Shown here: piece by piece, positions 1-5,933 of the stretch
Layout of the letters: each line of letters starts with the position of its first letter
Position numbering within the stretch: position 1 is the first letter of the stretch
Assembly (NCBI GenBank): GCA_030632405.1
Contig: DAOVUU010000091.1
Location: forward strand, 1 to 8,175
Length of the DNA: 8,175 nucleotides
Reading direction: 5' to 3'
Source of the DNA: Desulfobulbaceae bacterium
Lineage (GTDB): Bacteria > Desulfobacterota > Desulfobulbia > Desulfobulbales > Desulfocapsaceae
The notes under the pieces: generated by a model
Databases searched by the model: none
Told to the model about the DNA's origin: nothing
What the model saw: the letters and a program-made list of their open reading frames with translations, nothing else
Position numbers and translations under genes: made by a program

Positions 1-1193
1 CCGGTAAATCCATAGGAAAGGGCGTCTTCTGCGGATAGCACGCAGACACCCTGGGTACGATCGTGCACAATTCGATTTTTAACAACAAGACTTATGGAGT
101 CTGCAATACCCTTTTCTATAGCTTTTAAATGGAGTTCAAGATCAGATTGCCATCCTTCATAAAAATCTCTGTACATGCCGCCGATGCGGGTAAACGAGCT
201 GGTGAGCCGTGCCCCGGTTAAGCGGCTGATAAGATCGTATGCGGCTTCTTTTTCGTTGTACAGGTACCAGTAGTTGGTCAAACCTCCCATATCAACCATG
301 TTTGCAGCTATGCAGACCAGGTGGTCGAGTACGCGGTAAAATTCACCCAGCACGACCCGCATGAATTGGGCTCGCTCAGTTATTTCTATTCCCAGCCAGG
401 ATTCTACTGCTTTGACATAGGCAATATTGTTCATCATTGACGAGCAGTAGTTCAATCTGTCCGTCAGTGGAATAATCTGGTTATATGTCAGCTCCTCAGA
501 GGTTTTTTCAAATCCTCTGTGCAGATAACCGATCTCGTTGACGTTGGCCATGATGGTTTCACCATCAAGAGCTGTCAGGATACGGATGGCACCATGTGTT
601 GCAGGATGGGAGGGTCCAAGGTTGAGAAACATTATTTCGGTGTTGATGTCCTTCATGGTACTTTCTTCAACACCGTTTTGGGCCAGGCGTGCCCGTATCT
701 CTTTTTCAAGGCTGTCGTTTTCTCTGCAGATCTGCCCCTTTCTGATATCGTAGTCTTTGCGGAGAGGGTGCCCTTCAAACTGGTAGTGATTGAGAATTCT
801 TCTGAGGTCCGGGTGGCCCTGGAAATGTATGCCATACTGATCCCAGGTTTCTCTTTCGCCCCAGAGAGCAGAGTTCCAGAGATGAGTGGCTGTCGGTATG
901 CCTGTTTCGGGATTCGCTACCGGTGTTCGCACCTGGACCAGTAAATTGTCCTCCCAATTACGGAGTGTGTATACCACAGAAAAGCGGGCTTCTCTGGTCT
1001 CCGGATATGTTTTATAATCGATTCCGGTAACATCAAGGAGTAAGCCGCAATTAAAGGCGGGGTCAGTTTTGAGCTTTGTGAGAGTGCTTTCCAGAGTGTC
1101 AGGCTGGACATCGATTACCACAGAATCCAGGACAACTTTGCAGGTCGCGTCCGGAAATGCGGCTTGAAATTTTTCTAGCGCCGTCGCATTCAT
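1..1193 (-). CDS. nuoCD: NADH-quinone oxidoreductase subunit C/D fusion (partial, 3' end off window)
   Basis: Peripheral-arm subunits C and D of respiratory complex I fused in one chain; the D part forms much of the quinone pocket next to cluster N2. Reading minus from the ATG at 1193-1191, the frame is open for 397 codons to the window edge. The NuoC part (about residues 1-150) carries the family signature ERETWDQYGIHF then GHPDLRRIL and GHPLRKDY (about 113-148). A short linker (about 150-185) leads in frame into NuoD, with LNLGPSHPATHG at 190-201, YLHRGFEK at 223-230, TDRLNYCSSM at 244-253 and ERAQFMRVVLGE at 273-284. The His-rich HPATHG loop and the Tyr of DRLNY, which line the quinone site in this family, are present. 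The start codon lies one base after the nuoB stop (TGA-T-ATG), suggesting translational coupling. There is no stop between the C and D parts, so this is a true fusion. The C-terminal portion of NuoD lies outside the window. Confidence 0.96.
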   Translation of the reverse strand, partial: MNATALEKFQAAFPDATCKVVLDSVVIDVQPDTLESTLTKLKTDPAFNCGLLLDVTGIDYKTYPETREARFSVVYTLRNWEDNLLVQVRTPVANPETGIPTATHLWNSALWGERETWDQYGIHFQGHPDLRRILNHYQFEGHPLRKDYDIRKGQICRENDSLEKEIRARLAQNGVEESTMKDINTEIMFLNLGPSHPATHGAIRILTALDGETIMANVNEIGYLHRGFEKTSEELTYNQIIPLTDRLNYCSSMMNNIAYVKAVESWLGIEITERAQFMRVVLGEFYRVLDHLVCIAANMVDMGGLTNYWYLYNEKEAAYDLISRLTGARLTSSFTRIGGMYRDFYEGWQSDLELHLKAIEKGIADSISLVVKNRIVHDRTQGVCVLSAEDALSYGFT

Positions 1194-1194
1194 A

Positions 1195-1707
1195 TCAGTC
1201 GAGAATTCCTTTAAAGTCTTTATGGCGATCTTCGAGCACAGTTTCACCTTTTATCTGATCCTGGATTTTCATCAGGGCATCTAAAATTGCCTCAGGCCGT
1301 GGCGGGCAACCGGAGATGTAAACATCAACAGGAATAATGGTATCGATTCCCTGCACCGTACAATAGTTATCATAAATCCCGCCGGAGCTTGCACAGGCGC
1401 CTATTGCAACAACCCATTTCGGCTCAGGCATCTGCTCATATATTCTCTTCAGAACAGGAGCCTGTTTATAACTGATAGTGCCACAGACAAGTAAGAGATC
1501 AGCCTGGCGTGGCGAAAATCTGACAACCTCGGCACCATACCGGGAAATATCGTGAAAGCTTGCCGCTGTACTCATGAATTCTATTGCGCAACAGGCTGTT
1601 CCGTAAATAAATGGCCACAGTGAATTCTCTCTTCCCCAGTTGACAATATAGTCAAGTGTGGTGGTCATTGCATTGTCGCCCAGTTTTGCCTCCAATCCTA
1701 ACGCCAA
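1195..1707 (-). CDS. nuoB: NADH-quinone oxidoreductase subunit B (TTG start proposed)
   Basis: NuoB carries the terminal [4Fe-4S] cluster N2, which passes electrons to quinone. With the proposed start the protein has 170 residues, normal for the family. The four cluster ligands are visible: tandem Cys39-Cys40 (TACCAIEF), Cys105 (GACASSGG) and Cys134 (SGCPPRPEA). Their spacing (65 then 29) is that of E. coli NuoB as I recall it. The frame stays open upstream to an ATG at 1791, but that extension reads through nuoA and looks nothing like NuoB. I chose the TTG at 1707 because it keeps the conserved LEAKLGDN beginning and has AAAGGGG at 1721-1715 seven bases upstream. The first downstream ATG (1668) would remove that conserved stretch. 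This start overlaps the end of nuoA by 10 bases, in line with a coupled operon. Function is certain by motif; the exact start is inferred. Confidence 0.94.
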   Translation of the reverse strand: MALGLEAKLGDNAMTTTLDYIVNWGRENSLWPFIYGTACCAIEFMSTAASFHDISRYGAEVVRFSPRQADLLLVCGTISYKQAPVLKRIYEQMPEPKWVVAIGACASSGGIYDNYCTVQGIDTIIPVDVYISGCPPRPEAILDALMKIQDQIKGETVLEDRHKDFKGILD

Positions 1708-2057
1708 TTGAGCACCCCTTTCTTTAAAATATAGATAAGTCCGGTGAGAAGCAGCAACATGAACACGACCATTTCTATAAATCCGAACCAACCAAGTTCA
1801 CGTAAAGAGACTGCCCACGGGTACATGAAAACTGCTTCAATATCAAATATCAGGAATAGAATGGCCAGAAGGTAAAACTTAACGCTGAACTTCTGGTCAA
1901 CTGCTCCGATGATGGAGCCAACCCCGCTCTCATACGCCTCATTTTTTACTTTACCCTTGGATCGAGGTCCCAAAAACGCTGTCATAGCCATCATGACAGG
2001 CACAAGGGCGGCGATACCGATTAGAGTGATTGCCGAAAGAACAAGTTCAGATGACAT
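1698..2057 (-). CDS. nuoA: NADH-quinone oxidoreductase subunit A
   Basis: Small membrane subunit of complex I (ND3 homologue) at the junction of the membrane arm and the quinone site. The protein has 119 residues with three hydrophobic spans at about 5-29, 60-83 and 91-111. The conserved loop after the first span reads NEAYESGVGS (39-48). The second span has KFYLLAILFLIFDIEAVF with the conserved acidic FDIE (71-74), followed by YPWAV. The start is the ATG at 2057-2055, with AGGAG at 2071-2067 nine bases upstream. It is the first gene of the nuo operon, preceded by a likely promoter, and its stop overlaps the proposed nuoB start. ESG rather than ECG in the loop is also my recollection of E. 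coli NuoA, so it is not odd. Confidence 0.96.
   Translation of the reverse strand: MSSELVLSAITLIGIAALVPVMMAMTAFLGPRSKGKVKNEAYESGVGSIIGAVDQKFSVKFYLLAILFLIFDIEAVFMYPWAVSLRELGWFGFIEMVVFMLLLLTGLIYILKKGVLNWR
1715..1721 (-). promoter_or_regulatory. Shine-Dalgarno site supporting nuoB TTG start
   Basis: AAAGGGG on the minus strand lies inside the end of nuoA, seven bases before a TTG at 1707. It is the best ribosome site near the conserved N-terminus of NuoB and decides the start call; no ATG or GTG is available there in frame. Confidence 0.5.
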
Positions 2058-2086
2058 CTGTTTTTTCTCCTGCCGTTGTTTTCATA

Positions 2087-2101
2087 CTCATATGCTATGA
2101 G
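2087..2101 (-). promoter_or_regulatory. Small hairpin in predicted nuoA leader
   Basis: CTCATA and TATGAG form a perfect 6-bp stem with a 3-base loop, about 30 bases upstream of the nuoA ATG and downstream of the predicted transcription start. It has no T-run, so it is not a terminator. A role in message stability or a protein site is possible, but the stem is short and may be chance. Confidence 0.25.
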
Positions 2102-2130
2102 GTCGGAAATTAAAAAATGAACACCCATTC

Positions 2131-2158
2131 ATTAACAGGCACCAATATTCTGTGTCAA
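2131..2158 (-). promoter_or_regulatory. Predicted sigma70-type promoter of the nuo operon
   Basis: On the minus strand a perfect -35 TTGACA (2158-2153) is followed after 16 bases by GTTAAT (2136-2131), which matches four of six bases of TATAAT. Transcription would start near 2124, giving a leader of about 67 bases before the nuoA ATG. It lies downstream of the nfn terminator, so nuo would be transcribed separately. The match is read directly; promoter activity is inferred. Confidence 0.5.
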
Positions 2159-2319
2159 GGAAATATTGATTTTGGATGCAAGGTATTTTATGTAAGTGTT
2201 TGATTAAATGCCGTTGTTTCGGTCAGATGTGACAGAGATCGGCGTTATTCATTACTCTGAAGGTAATGTTCAGGGATGGTTATTAAGGAGAAGGTAATCG
2301 GGGGTATGAAGGTTCTGCA

Positions 2320-2359
2320 ACTCAAAAATCCTGTCAGTTGGTTGGCAGGATTTTTGAGT
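2320..2359 (-). terminator. Rho-independent terminator after the nfn operon
   Basis: A perfect 14-bp inverted repeat, ACTCAAAAATCCTG (2320-2333) and CAGGATTTTTGAGT (2346-2359), encloses a 12-base loop. It begins eight bases after the stop codon of the GltD-like gene. On the minus strand the stem runs into TTTTT, the standard A-tract/T-tract layout. Because of its symmetry it could also stop transcription from the other side. It isolates the nfn pair from nuoA. Confidence 0.87.
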
Positions 2360-2367
2360 GTGCTAAA

Positions 2368-3780
2368 TTACCAGCCGAGTTCCAGGTAGTCGTGAATGGA
2401 ATCTGCAGCTTCTCTTCCAGCACCCATGGCGAGAATGACTGTTGCTGCCCCGGTAACGATATCACCTCCGGCCCAGACACCTTTTTTGGTGGTTTTACCG
2501 GTTGCTTCATTGGTGACAACATTGCCCCATCTGTTCAATTCCATATCAGGAGTTTCACTGGTCAGAAGTGGATTTGCTCCTGAACCGACTGCAACGATGC
2601 AGAGGTCACACTCGATTTCAAACTCTGAGCCTTCGATAGCTACAGGGCGACGTCTCCCTGAATCATCCGGCTCGCCAAGTTCCATGCGCAGACAGACCAT
2701 TCCCGTAAGACGACCACTTTCATTGCCGAGGTACTTGGTTGGGTTGGTGAGGAGAAATAATTCGATTCCTTCCTCTTCCGCATGATGAATCTCTGCATTC
2801 CGGGCCGGCATTTCCTCACGGGATCGGCGATATACAATCTTTACATTTTCTGCCCCAAGTCGCATCGCCGTACGCGCTGAGTCCATGGCGACATTTCCGG
2901 CACCCAGGACAACGACATTTTTACCCATGGGAATGGGGGTGTCGACATCCGGATACTTGTAGGCTTTCATCAGGTTTGCTCTGGTGAGGTACTCGTTGGC
3001 GGAAAGGATGCCCACATAGTTCTCTCCCGGAATATTCATAAAACGGGGCAGACCTGCTCCCACACCTATATAAACAGCATCGTAACCCTGTTCGAAAAGT
3101 TCATCTACAGATACCGTCCTGCCGACAACGGCATTGCATTCTACTTTGACTCCCTGCCGCTCAAGAAAATTTACCTCCTGGGCAACGATCGCTTTAGGCA
3201 AGCGGAACTCGGGGATGCCGTAGACCAGTACACCGCCGGGTTTATGGAAAGCTTCATAGACTGTGACATCGTGGCCTTTGACTATTAGATCGCCTGCCAC
3301 CGTCAGTCCGGAAGGCCCGGCACCAACCACAGCAACTTTTTTCCCTGTTGAGGAAGCTCTGGGGGGTAATTCACCGGTGCCGTTTTCCCTCTCATAGTCA
3401 GCACAGAAGCGTTCGAGATTGCCCACGGCCACAGGCTCGCCTTTTCGGCCGACAATACATAAACCTTCACACTGAGACTCTTGGGGACAGACACGTCCGC
3501 AGACGGCAGGCAGGGCATTTTTAGCCCAGAGATTGCGAATTGCTCCGGTCATATCACCCTGGGCAATGAGGTCAATAAAACCAGGAATATCAACCCCGAC
3601 AGGGCATCCAGCCACACAACTTGGCTTTCTGCACTGTAGACATCTGGAGGCTTCTTCCTGGGCCATTTTTACTGTGTATCCGGTTGGTACTTCAAGAAAA
3701 TTCCGCGCTCTGATCTGTGGATCCTGTTCGGGCATAGCCACCCTGGGTGTTTTCGTCTTCTTAGCTGCTTTTTCTACCAT
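2368..3780 (-). CDS. nfnB: NADPH-dependent ferredoxin:NAD+ oxidoreductase large subunit (NfnB/NfnL, GltD-like)
   Basis: Flavoprotein of the GltD/glutamate synthase small-subunit family, here most likely the bifurcating-FAD, NADPH-binding subunit of cytoplasmic NfnAB. It has 470 residues. Eight cysteines for two [4Fe-4S] clusters are visible: C47, C50, C55, C59 (CLQCRKPSCVAGC) and C94, C98, C104, C108 (CGRVCPQESQCEGLC). E101 lies between them, where I recall Nfn structures using a Glu as cluster ligand. An FAD Rossmann motif GAGPSGL is at 153-159, the NADPH motif GAGNVAMDSART at 293-304 with VYRRSREEMPAR (316-327), and the C-terminal FAD motif WAGGDIVTGAA at 436-446. The start is the ATG at 3780, with GGAGG five bases upstream; an ATG at 3807 lacks such a site. 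No glutamate synthase large subunit is nearby, and the adjacent ferredoxin-NADP reductase-like gene argues for Nfn. The alternatives are a stand-alone glutamate synthase beta chain, or the related sulfide dehydrogenase naming. Confidence 0.9.
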   Translation of the reverse strand: MVEKAAKKTKTPRVAMPEQDPQIRARNFLEVPTGYTVKMAQEEASRCLQCRKPSCVAGCPVGVDIPGFIDLIAQGDMTGAIRNLWAKNALPAVCGRVCPQESQCEGLCIVGRKGEPVAVGNLERFCADYERENGTGELPPRASSTGKKVAVVGAGPSGLTVAGDLIVKGHDVTVYEAFHKPGGVLVYGIPEFRLPKAIVAQEVNFLERQGVKVECNAVVGRTVSVDELFEQGYDAVYIGVGAGLPRFMNIPGENYVGILSANEYLTRANLMKAYKYPDVDTPIPMGKNVVVLGAGNVAMDSARTAMRLGAENVKIVYRRSREEMPARNAEIHHAEEEGIELFLLTNPTKYLGNESGRLTGMVCLRMELGEPDDSGRRRPVAIEGSEFEIECDLCIVAVGSGANPLLTSETPDMELNRWGNVVTNEATGKTTKKGVWAGGDIVTGAATVILAMGAGREAADSIHDYLELGW

Positions 3781-3785
3781 GATAT

Positions 3786-3790
3786 CCTCC
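3786..3790 (-). promoter_or_regulatory. Shine-Dalgarno site of nfnB-type gene
   Basis: GGAGG on the minus strand, five bases before the ATG at 3780. It fixes that start rather than the in-frame ATG at 3807, which lies upstream of this site. Confidence 0.75.
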
Positions 3791-3864
3791 GTAGGAATCG
3801 TGTCCACGTCTTATAAATTAATAAAAGCCATTGTTTTCAGTGCAAATCTTTGCCAATCAAAGAG

Positions 3865-3881
3865 TTTTTACGACACCATCC
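3865..3881. repeat. 17-bp direct repeat, copy 1
   Basis: TTTTTACGACACCATCC lies just beyond the 3' end of the nfnA-type gene, sharing one base with its stop codon. It matches 16 of 17 bases with the copy at 4880-4896 in the same orientation. The flanks do not match. It may be a short interspersed element or a protein or RNA signal; its nature is unknown. Confidence 0.6.
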
Positions 3882-4717
3882 TACTTAGCTTTACGAAGAT
3901 TGCAGTAGTGGTCATGGGATTTCTGTTCTTCCTCCCTGTATGCGTTCAGCCGGAGCATGAGTTCATCATAATCAACCTTATGGCCATCAAATTCAGGGCC
4001 GTCTACGCAGGCAAATTTGGTTTCTCCACCAACGGTCACTCTGCAGCCCCCGCACATTCCAGTGCCGTCAACCATGATCGGGTTGAGGCTGACAAGGGTC
4101 TCGACGTTATACTCTTTGGTGATGTTGCTGACAGCCTTCATCATGGGAACAGGACCGATGGCTACGACAAGTTTGATATCACCACCGTCAAGTACTTCCT
4201 TCATCACATCAGTTACGAAGCCGTGATGACCGTAAGAACCGTCATCGGTACAGACTCGCAGGTCATGGGAGGCGGATTTCATAAGGTCTTCAATGATCAG
4301 CAGATCTTTATTACGGGCACCTATAATGCAGGTTACATCGTTGCCGACGTCCTTCAAACCCCGGGTAATAGGATGGAGTACCGCTACGCCGGTTCCGCCA
4401 CCAACACAGATAACTTTGCCGACTTTTTCAAGATGGGTTGCTTTGCCAAGAGGTCCAATGACATCCTGGAAACCGTCTCCAACCTGTAATTCTTTAAAAA
4501 GAGCTGTTGATTTTCCGACTACCATGTAGATGATGGTTACGGTTCCTTTTTCAGGATCAGTTTCCGCCATGGTGAGGGGGATTCTCTCTCCATCTTCATT
4601 TACCTTGAGAATGACGAATTGGCCGGGAAGGGCTTTTTTAGCGATAAGCGGTGCCTCAATTTCATTGAGAATCACGGTGCCGTCAGCCATCTCTTCACGT
4701 CTTACTATCTTGAACAT
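3881..4717 (-). CDS. nfnA: NADPH-dependent ferredoxin:NAD+ oxidoreductase small subunit (NfnA/NfnS, ferredoxin-NADP reductase-like)
   Basis: FAD and NAD(H)-binding partner of the GltD-like protein; in NfnAB it exchanges electrons with NADH and passes them through a [2Fe-2S] cluster to the bifurcating FAD. It has 278 residues. The FAD-domain motif RIPLT is at 45-49, with GPLG at 88-91. The nucleotide motif VGGGTG is at 105-110, followed by IIGARN (131-136). The C-terminal cluster motif has C222, C225 and C237 (CGGC, then 11 residues, C). D217 sits where PyrK of dihydroorotate dehydrogenase has its first Cys (DGTGMC against CGIGAC), in line with the Asp-plus-three-Cys ligation I recall for Nfn. 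The start is the ATG at 4717 with GGAGG at 4727-4723; an ATG at 4729 lies upstream of that site. The nfnB-type gene follows 100 bp later on the same strand. A PyrK-like role is less likely, as no pyrD is next to it. Confidence 0.9.
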   Translation of the reverse strand: MFKIVRREEMADGTVILNEIEAPLIAKKALPGQFVILKVNEDGERIPLTMAETDPEKGTVTIIYMVVGKSTALFKELQVGDGFQDVIGPLGKATHLEKVGKVICVGGGTGVAVLHPITRGLKDVGNDVTCIIGARNKDLLIIEDLMKSASHDLRVCTDDGSYGHHGFVTDVMKEVLDGGDIKLVVAIGPVPMMKAVSNITKEYNVETLVSLNPIMVDGTGMCGGCRVTVGGETKFACVDGPEFDGHKVDYDELMLRLNAYREEEQKSHDHYCNLRKAK

Positions 4718-4722
4718 TTTTT

Positions 4723-4727
4723 CCTCC
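4723..4727 (-). promoter_or_regulatory. Shine-Dalgarno site of nfnA-type gene
   Basis: GGAGG on the minus strand, five bases before the ATG at 4717. It has the same strength and spacing as the site of the downstream nfnB-type gene, which would suit equal synthesis of the two subunits. Confidence 0.75.
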
Positions 4728-4744
4728 ATAACGAAAACTGTTGA

Positions 4745-4750
4745 ATTATA
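4745..4750 (-). promoter_or_regulatory. Possible -10 element of the nfn operon
   Basis: A perfect TATAAT on the minus strand, 28 bases upstream of the nfnA-type ATG. No hexamer near TTGACA lies 16-18 bases upstream, so a promoter here would depend on an activator or would be weak. In such AT-rich DNA the match may be chance. Confidence 0.25.
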
Positions 4751-4770
4751 TAAGTAAAAAAGGTTTGTAT

Positions 4771-4797
4771 TTATGTAATTTTTATCGGGTTACGTAA
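4771..4797. promoter_or_regulatory. Tandem TTAYGTAA boxes, possible operator
   Basis: TTATGTAA (4771-4778) and the palindrome TTACGTAA (4790-4797) lie 19 bases apart, close to two helical turns, just upstream of the possible nfn -10 element. The spacing suits a dimeric regulator bound twice on one face of the helix. I do not recognise the motif as that of a named regulator. Confidence 0.25.
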
Positions 4798-4879
4798 TCA
4801 TATAGTTACCATAAAATCAACCTCTATATGTGATTGGATAAAAGTTATAGCAGTCTGTTGATTTCGCGTCCGCTCTACC

Positions 4880-4896
4880 TTTTTACGACGCCATCC
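4880..4896. repeat. 17-bp direct repeat, copy 2
   Basis: TTTTTACGACGCCATCC lies in the divergent spacer, differing from the copy at 3865-3881 at one position (G for A). The two copies bracket the nfnA-type gene about 1 kb apart, in the same orientation. See the first copy for interpretation. Confidence 0.6.
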
Positions 4897-4990
4897 CCTC
4901 TGGTTATCGAGGATAGTTTGTTATAAACTTCTATCTGGTAGACTCGGCCTGGTTGATCACTGAGATTAGGCTACAACAACAGGAATGGTT

Positions 4991-5815
4991 ATGAAATTGA
5001 AGGGGTTGTTTGGTAGCATTCTTTCGGAAAGTGAGTCGCAGCTGGTGGTGCGCGCTTATGATCTGGTCGGTGACATTGTCATTATGACTATTCCCGGAGG
5101 ACTTGAAAAAAAAGAACAGGAGATTGCCACAGCCATACTTGCAAATAACCATAAGGTAAAAGTCGTGGCTAAAAGGGCCGCGCATTATGGAGGAGAGTTC
5201 AGGCAACGACCGATAAAGGTTATCGGCGGTGAAGTTCGCAGGGAAACCGAGGTCAGGGAATTTGGTGTGCGCCTGCAACTGGATGTTGAAACAGTCTATT
5301 TTTCCTCCCGCAGCGGGAATGAACGAAGACGGATTGCCTCTCTCGTACAGGAGGGAGAAAATGTACTGGTTCTTTTTTCCGGTATTGGCCCATACCCTCT
5401 GATGATATCAAGGTACAGCGGGGCAAAACGGATTGTCGGTGTCGAGAAAAATCCTGTTGCCCATAATTATGGAATGAAAAATCTGAAGCTGAATAAAAAA
5501 TGCAGCAATATAGAGTTGATCAAGGGAGATGTGAGAGATATTCTTCCCGGGTTTACAGCTCATTTTGATCGCATTATCATGCCCCTTCCAAAATCAGCTG
5601 GAGATTATATCGATCTTGCCTTGCCACTTCTGCAGCCCGGTGGCTGGATTCATTTTTATGATATGCAGCATGTTGATTCTTTTGAGAAATCGGTGATAAA
5701 GGTTCGCACAGCCTGTGAGGCGGCGGGGCGAAGCCTGGTGACGTCAGAAATTGTCCTTTCCGGGCACTGTGGTCCGCGTACGTATAGAATTTGTGTTGAT
5801 GCCCTCCTGGATTGA
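4991..5815 (+). CDS. Trm5/Taw2-like class I SAM-dependent methyltransferase
   Basis: Resembles archaeal Trm5, which makes m1G37 in tRNA, and its relative Taw2 of wyosine synthesis. It has 274 residues. YDLVGDI (23-29) opens a D2-like domain, with GEFRQRPIKVIGGE at 68-81 and LDVETVYFSSR at 97-107. The SAM domain has LFSGIGPY (128-135), VEKNP (151-155), GDVRD (179-183), IIMPLPKSA (195-203) and PGGWIHFYD (216-224). The N-terminal D1 domain of full Trm5 is missing, so the length is nearer Taw2. The Asn of the Trm5 NLP motif is Pro here (P198), which casts doubt on standard m1G37 chemistry. I chose the ATG at 4991 because AGGA (4981-4984) is six bases away; the ATG at 4985 directly abuts it. It is divergent from the nfn operon and 118 bp upstream of the beta-CASP gene, on the same strand. 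Family placement is firm; the product is not. Confidence 0.82.
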   Translation: MKLKGLFGSILSESESQLVVRAYDLVGDIVIMTIPGGLEKKEQEIATAILANNHKVKVVAKRAAHYGGEFRQRPIKVIGGEVRRETEVREFGVRLQLDVETVYFSSRSGNERRRIASLVQEGENVLVLFSGIGPYPLMISRYSGAKRIVGVEKNPVAHNYGMKNLKLNKKCSNIELIKGDVRDILPGFTAHFDRIIMPLPKSAGDYIDLALPLLQPGGWIHFYDMQHVDSFEKSVIKVRTACEAAGRSLVTSEIVLSGHCGPRTYRICVDALLD

Positions 5816-5921
5816 AAAACAGGGGTCATCGGCCTCAGTTGAAATAAATGTCGCCGTCTGGTATGACAAAAAGTCTGGCAGGGGCAATTGTGCTGAAGAT
5901 CGGCCCGGAGAAAAACTACGA

Positions 5922-5928
5922 AGAGGAG
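5922..5928 (+). promoter_or_regulatory. Shine-Dalgarno site fixing the beta-CASP start
   Basis: AGAGGAG lies five bases before the ATG at 5934. The frame stays open upstream to 5751, overlapping the Trm5-like gene, but the extension has no family similarity and no such site, so 5934 is the start. Confidence 0.75.
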
Positions 5929-5933
5929 AATTC

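Larger units (their letters stand above)
2058..2319. other. Intergenic region between nfn terminator and nuoA
   Basis: This stretch of 262 bp has no convincing coding sequence in either direction. It holds the predicted nuo promoter (2131-2158), an AATGAA/TTCATT dyad overlapping the predicted -10 and start region (2116-2133), a leader hairpin (2087-2101) and a further short dyad, CATTAC and GTAATG, at 2250-2255 and 2263-2268. The dyads are 6 bp each in AT-rich DNA and could be chance. No known operator such as a Fur or Rex site was recognised. Confidence 0.5.
4718..4990. other. Divergent intergenic region between nfnA-type and Trm5-like genes
   Basis: 273 bp of AT-rich DNA with no supported gene on either strand. 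It must hold the promoters for both directions. Visible elements are a TATAAT on the minus strand (4750-4745), two TTAYGTAA boxes 19 bases apart (4771-4778 and 4790-4797), copy 2 of the 17-bp repeat (4880-4896) and a TATAAA on the plus strand (4922-4927) without a good -35. No tRNA or known riboswitch was recognised. Confidence 0.5.

Noticed and set aside
519..957. Open frames on the plus strand and other minus frames within 519-957
   Set aside because: They lie across the nuoCD frame, which is open for 397 codons with strong family motifs; the others have no recognisable content.
1918..1941. ESG instead of ECG in the NuoA loop as an unusual change
   Set aside because: E. coli NuoA, as I recall it, also has ESG there, so it is ordinary variation.
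2368..3780. GltD as part of a glutamate synthase
   Set aside because: No large glutamate synthase subunit is in the window, and the directly upstream ferredoxin-NADP reductase-like gene fits NfnAB better.
3533..4489. Long plus-strand open frame of 318 codons
   Set aside because: It runs antisense to the nfnB- and nfnA-type genes, crosses the gap between them and resembles no protein family; it is a shadow of the real coding strand.
4891..4916. CCTC/GAGG hairpin before the Trm5-like gene as an attenuator
   Set aside because: A 4-bp stem with no following T-run is too weak to support.
5751..5933. N-terminal extension of the beta-CASP protein to 5751
   Set aside because: It overlaps the Trm5-like gene in another frame, lacks a ribosome site and has no similarity to the family; the strong site before 5934 marks the start.
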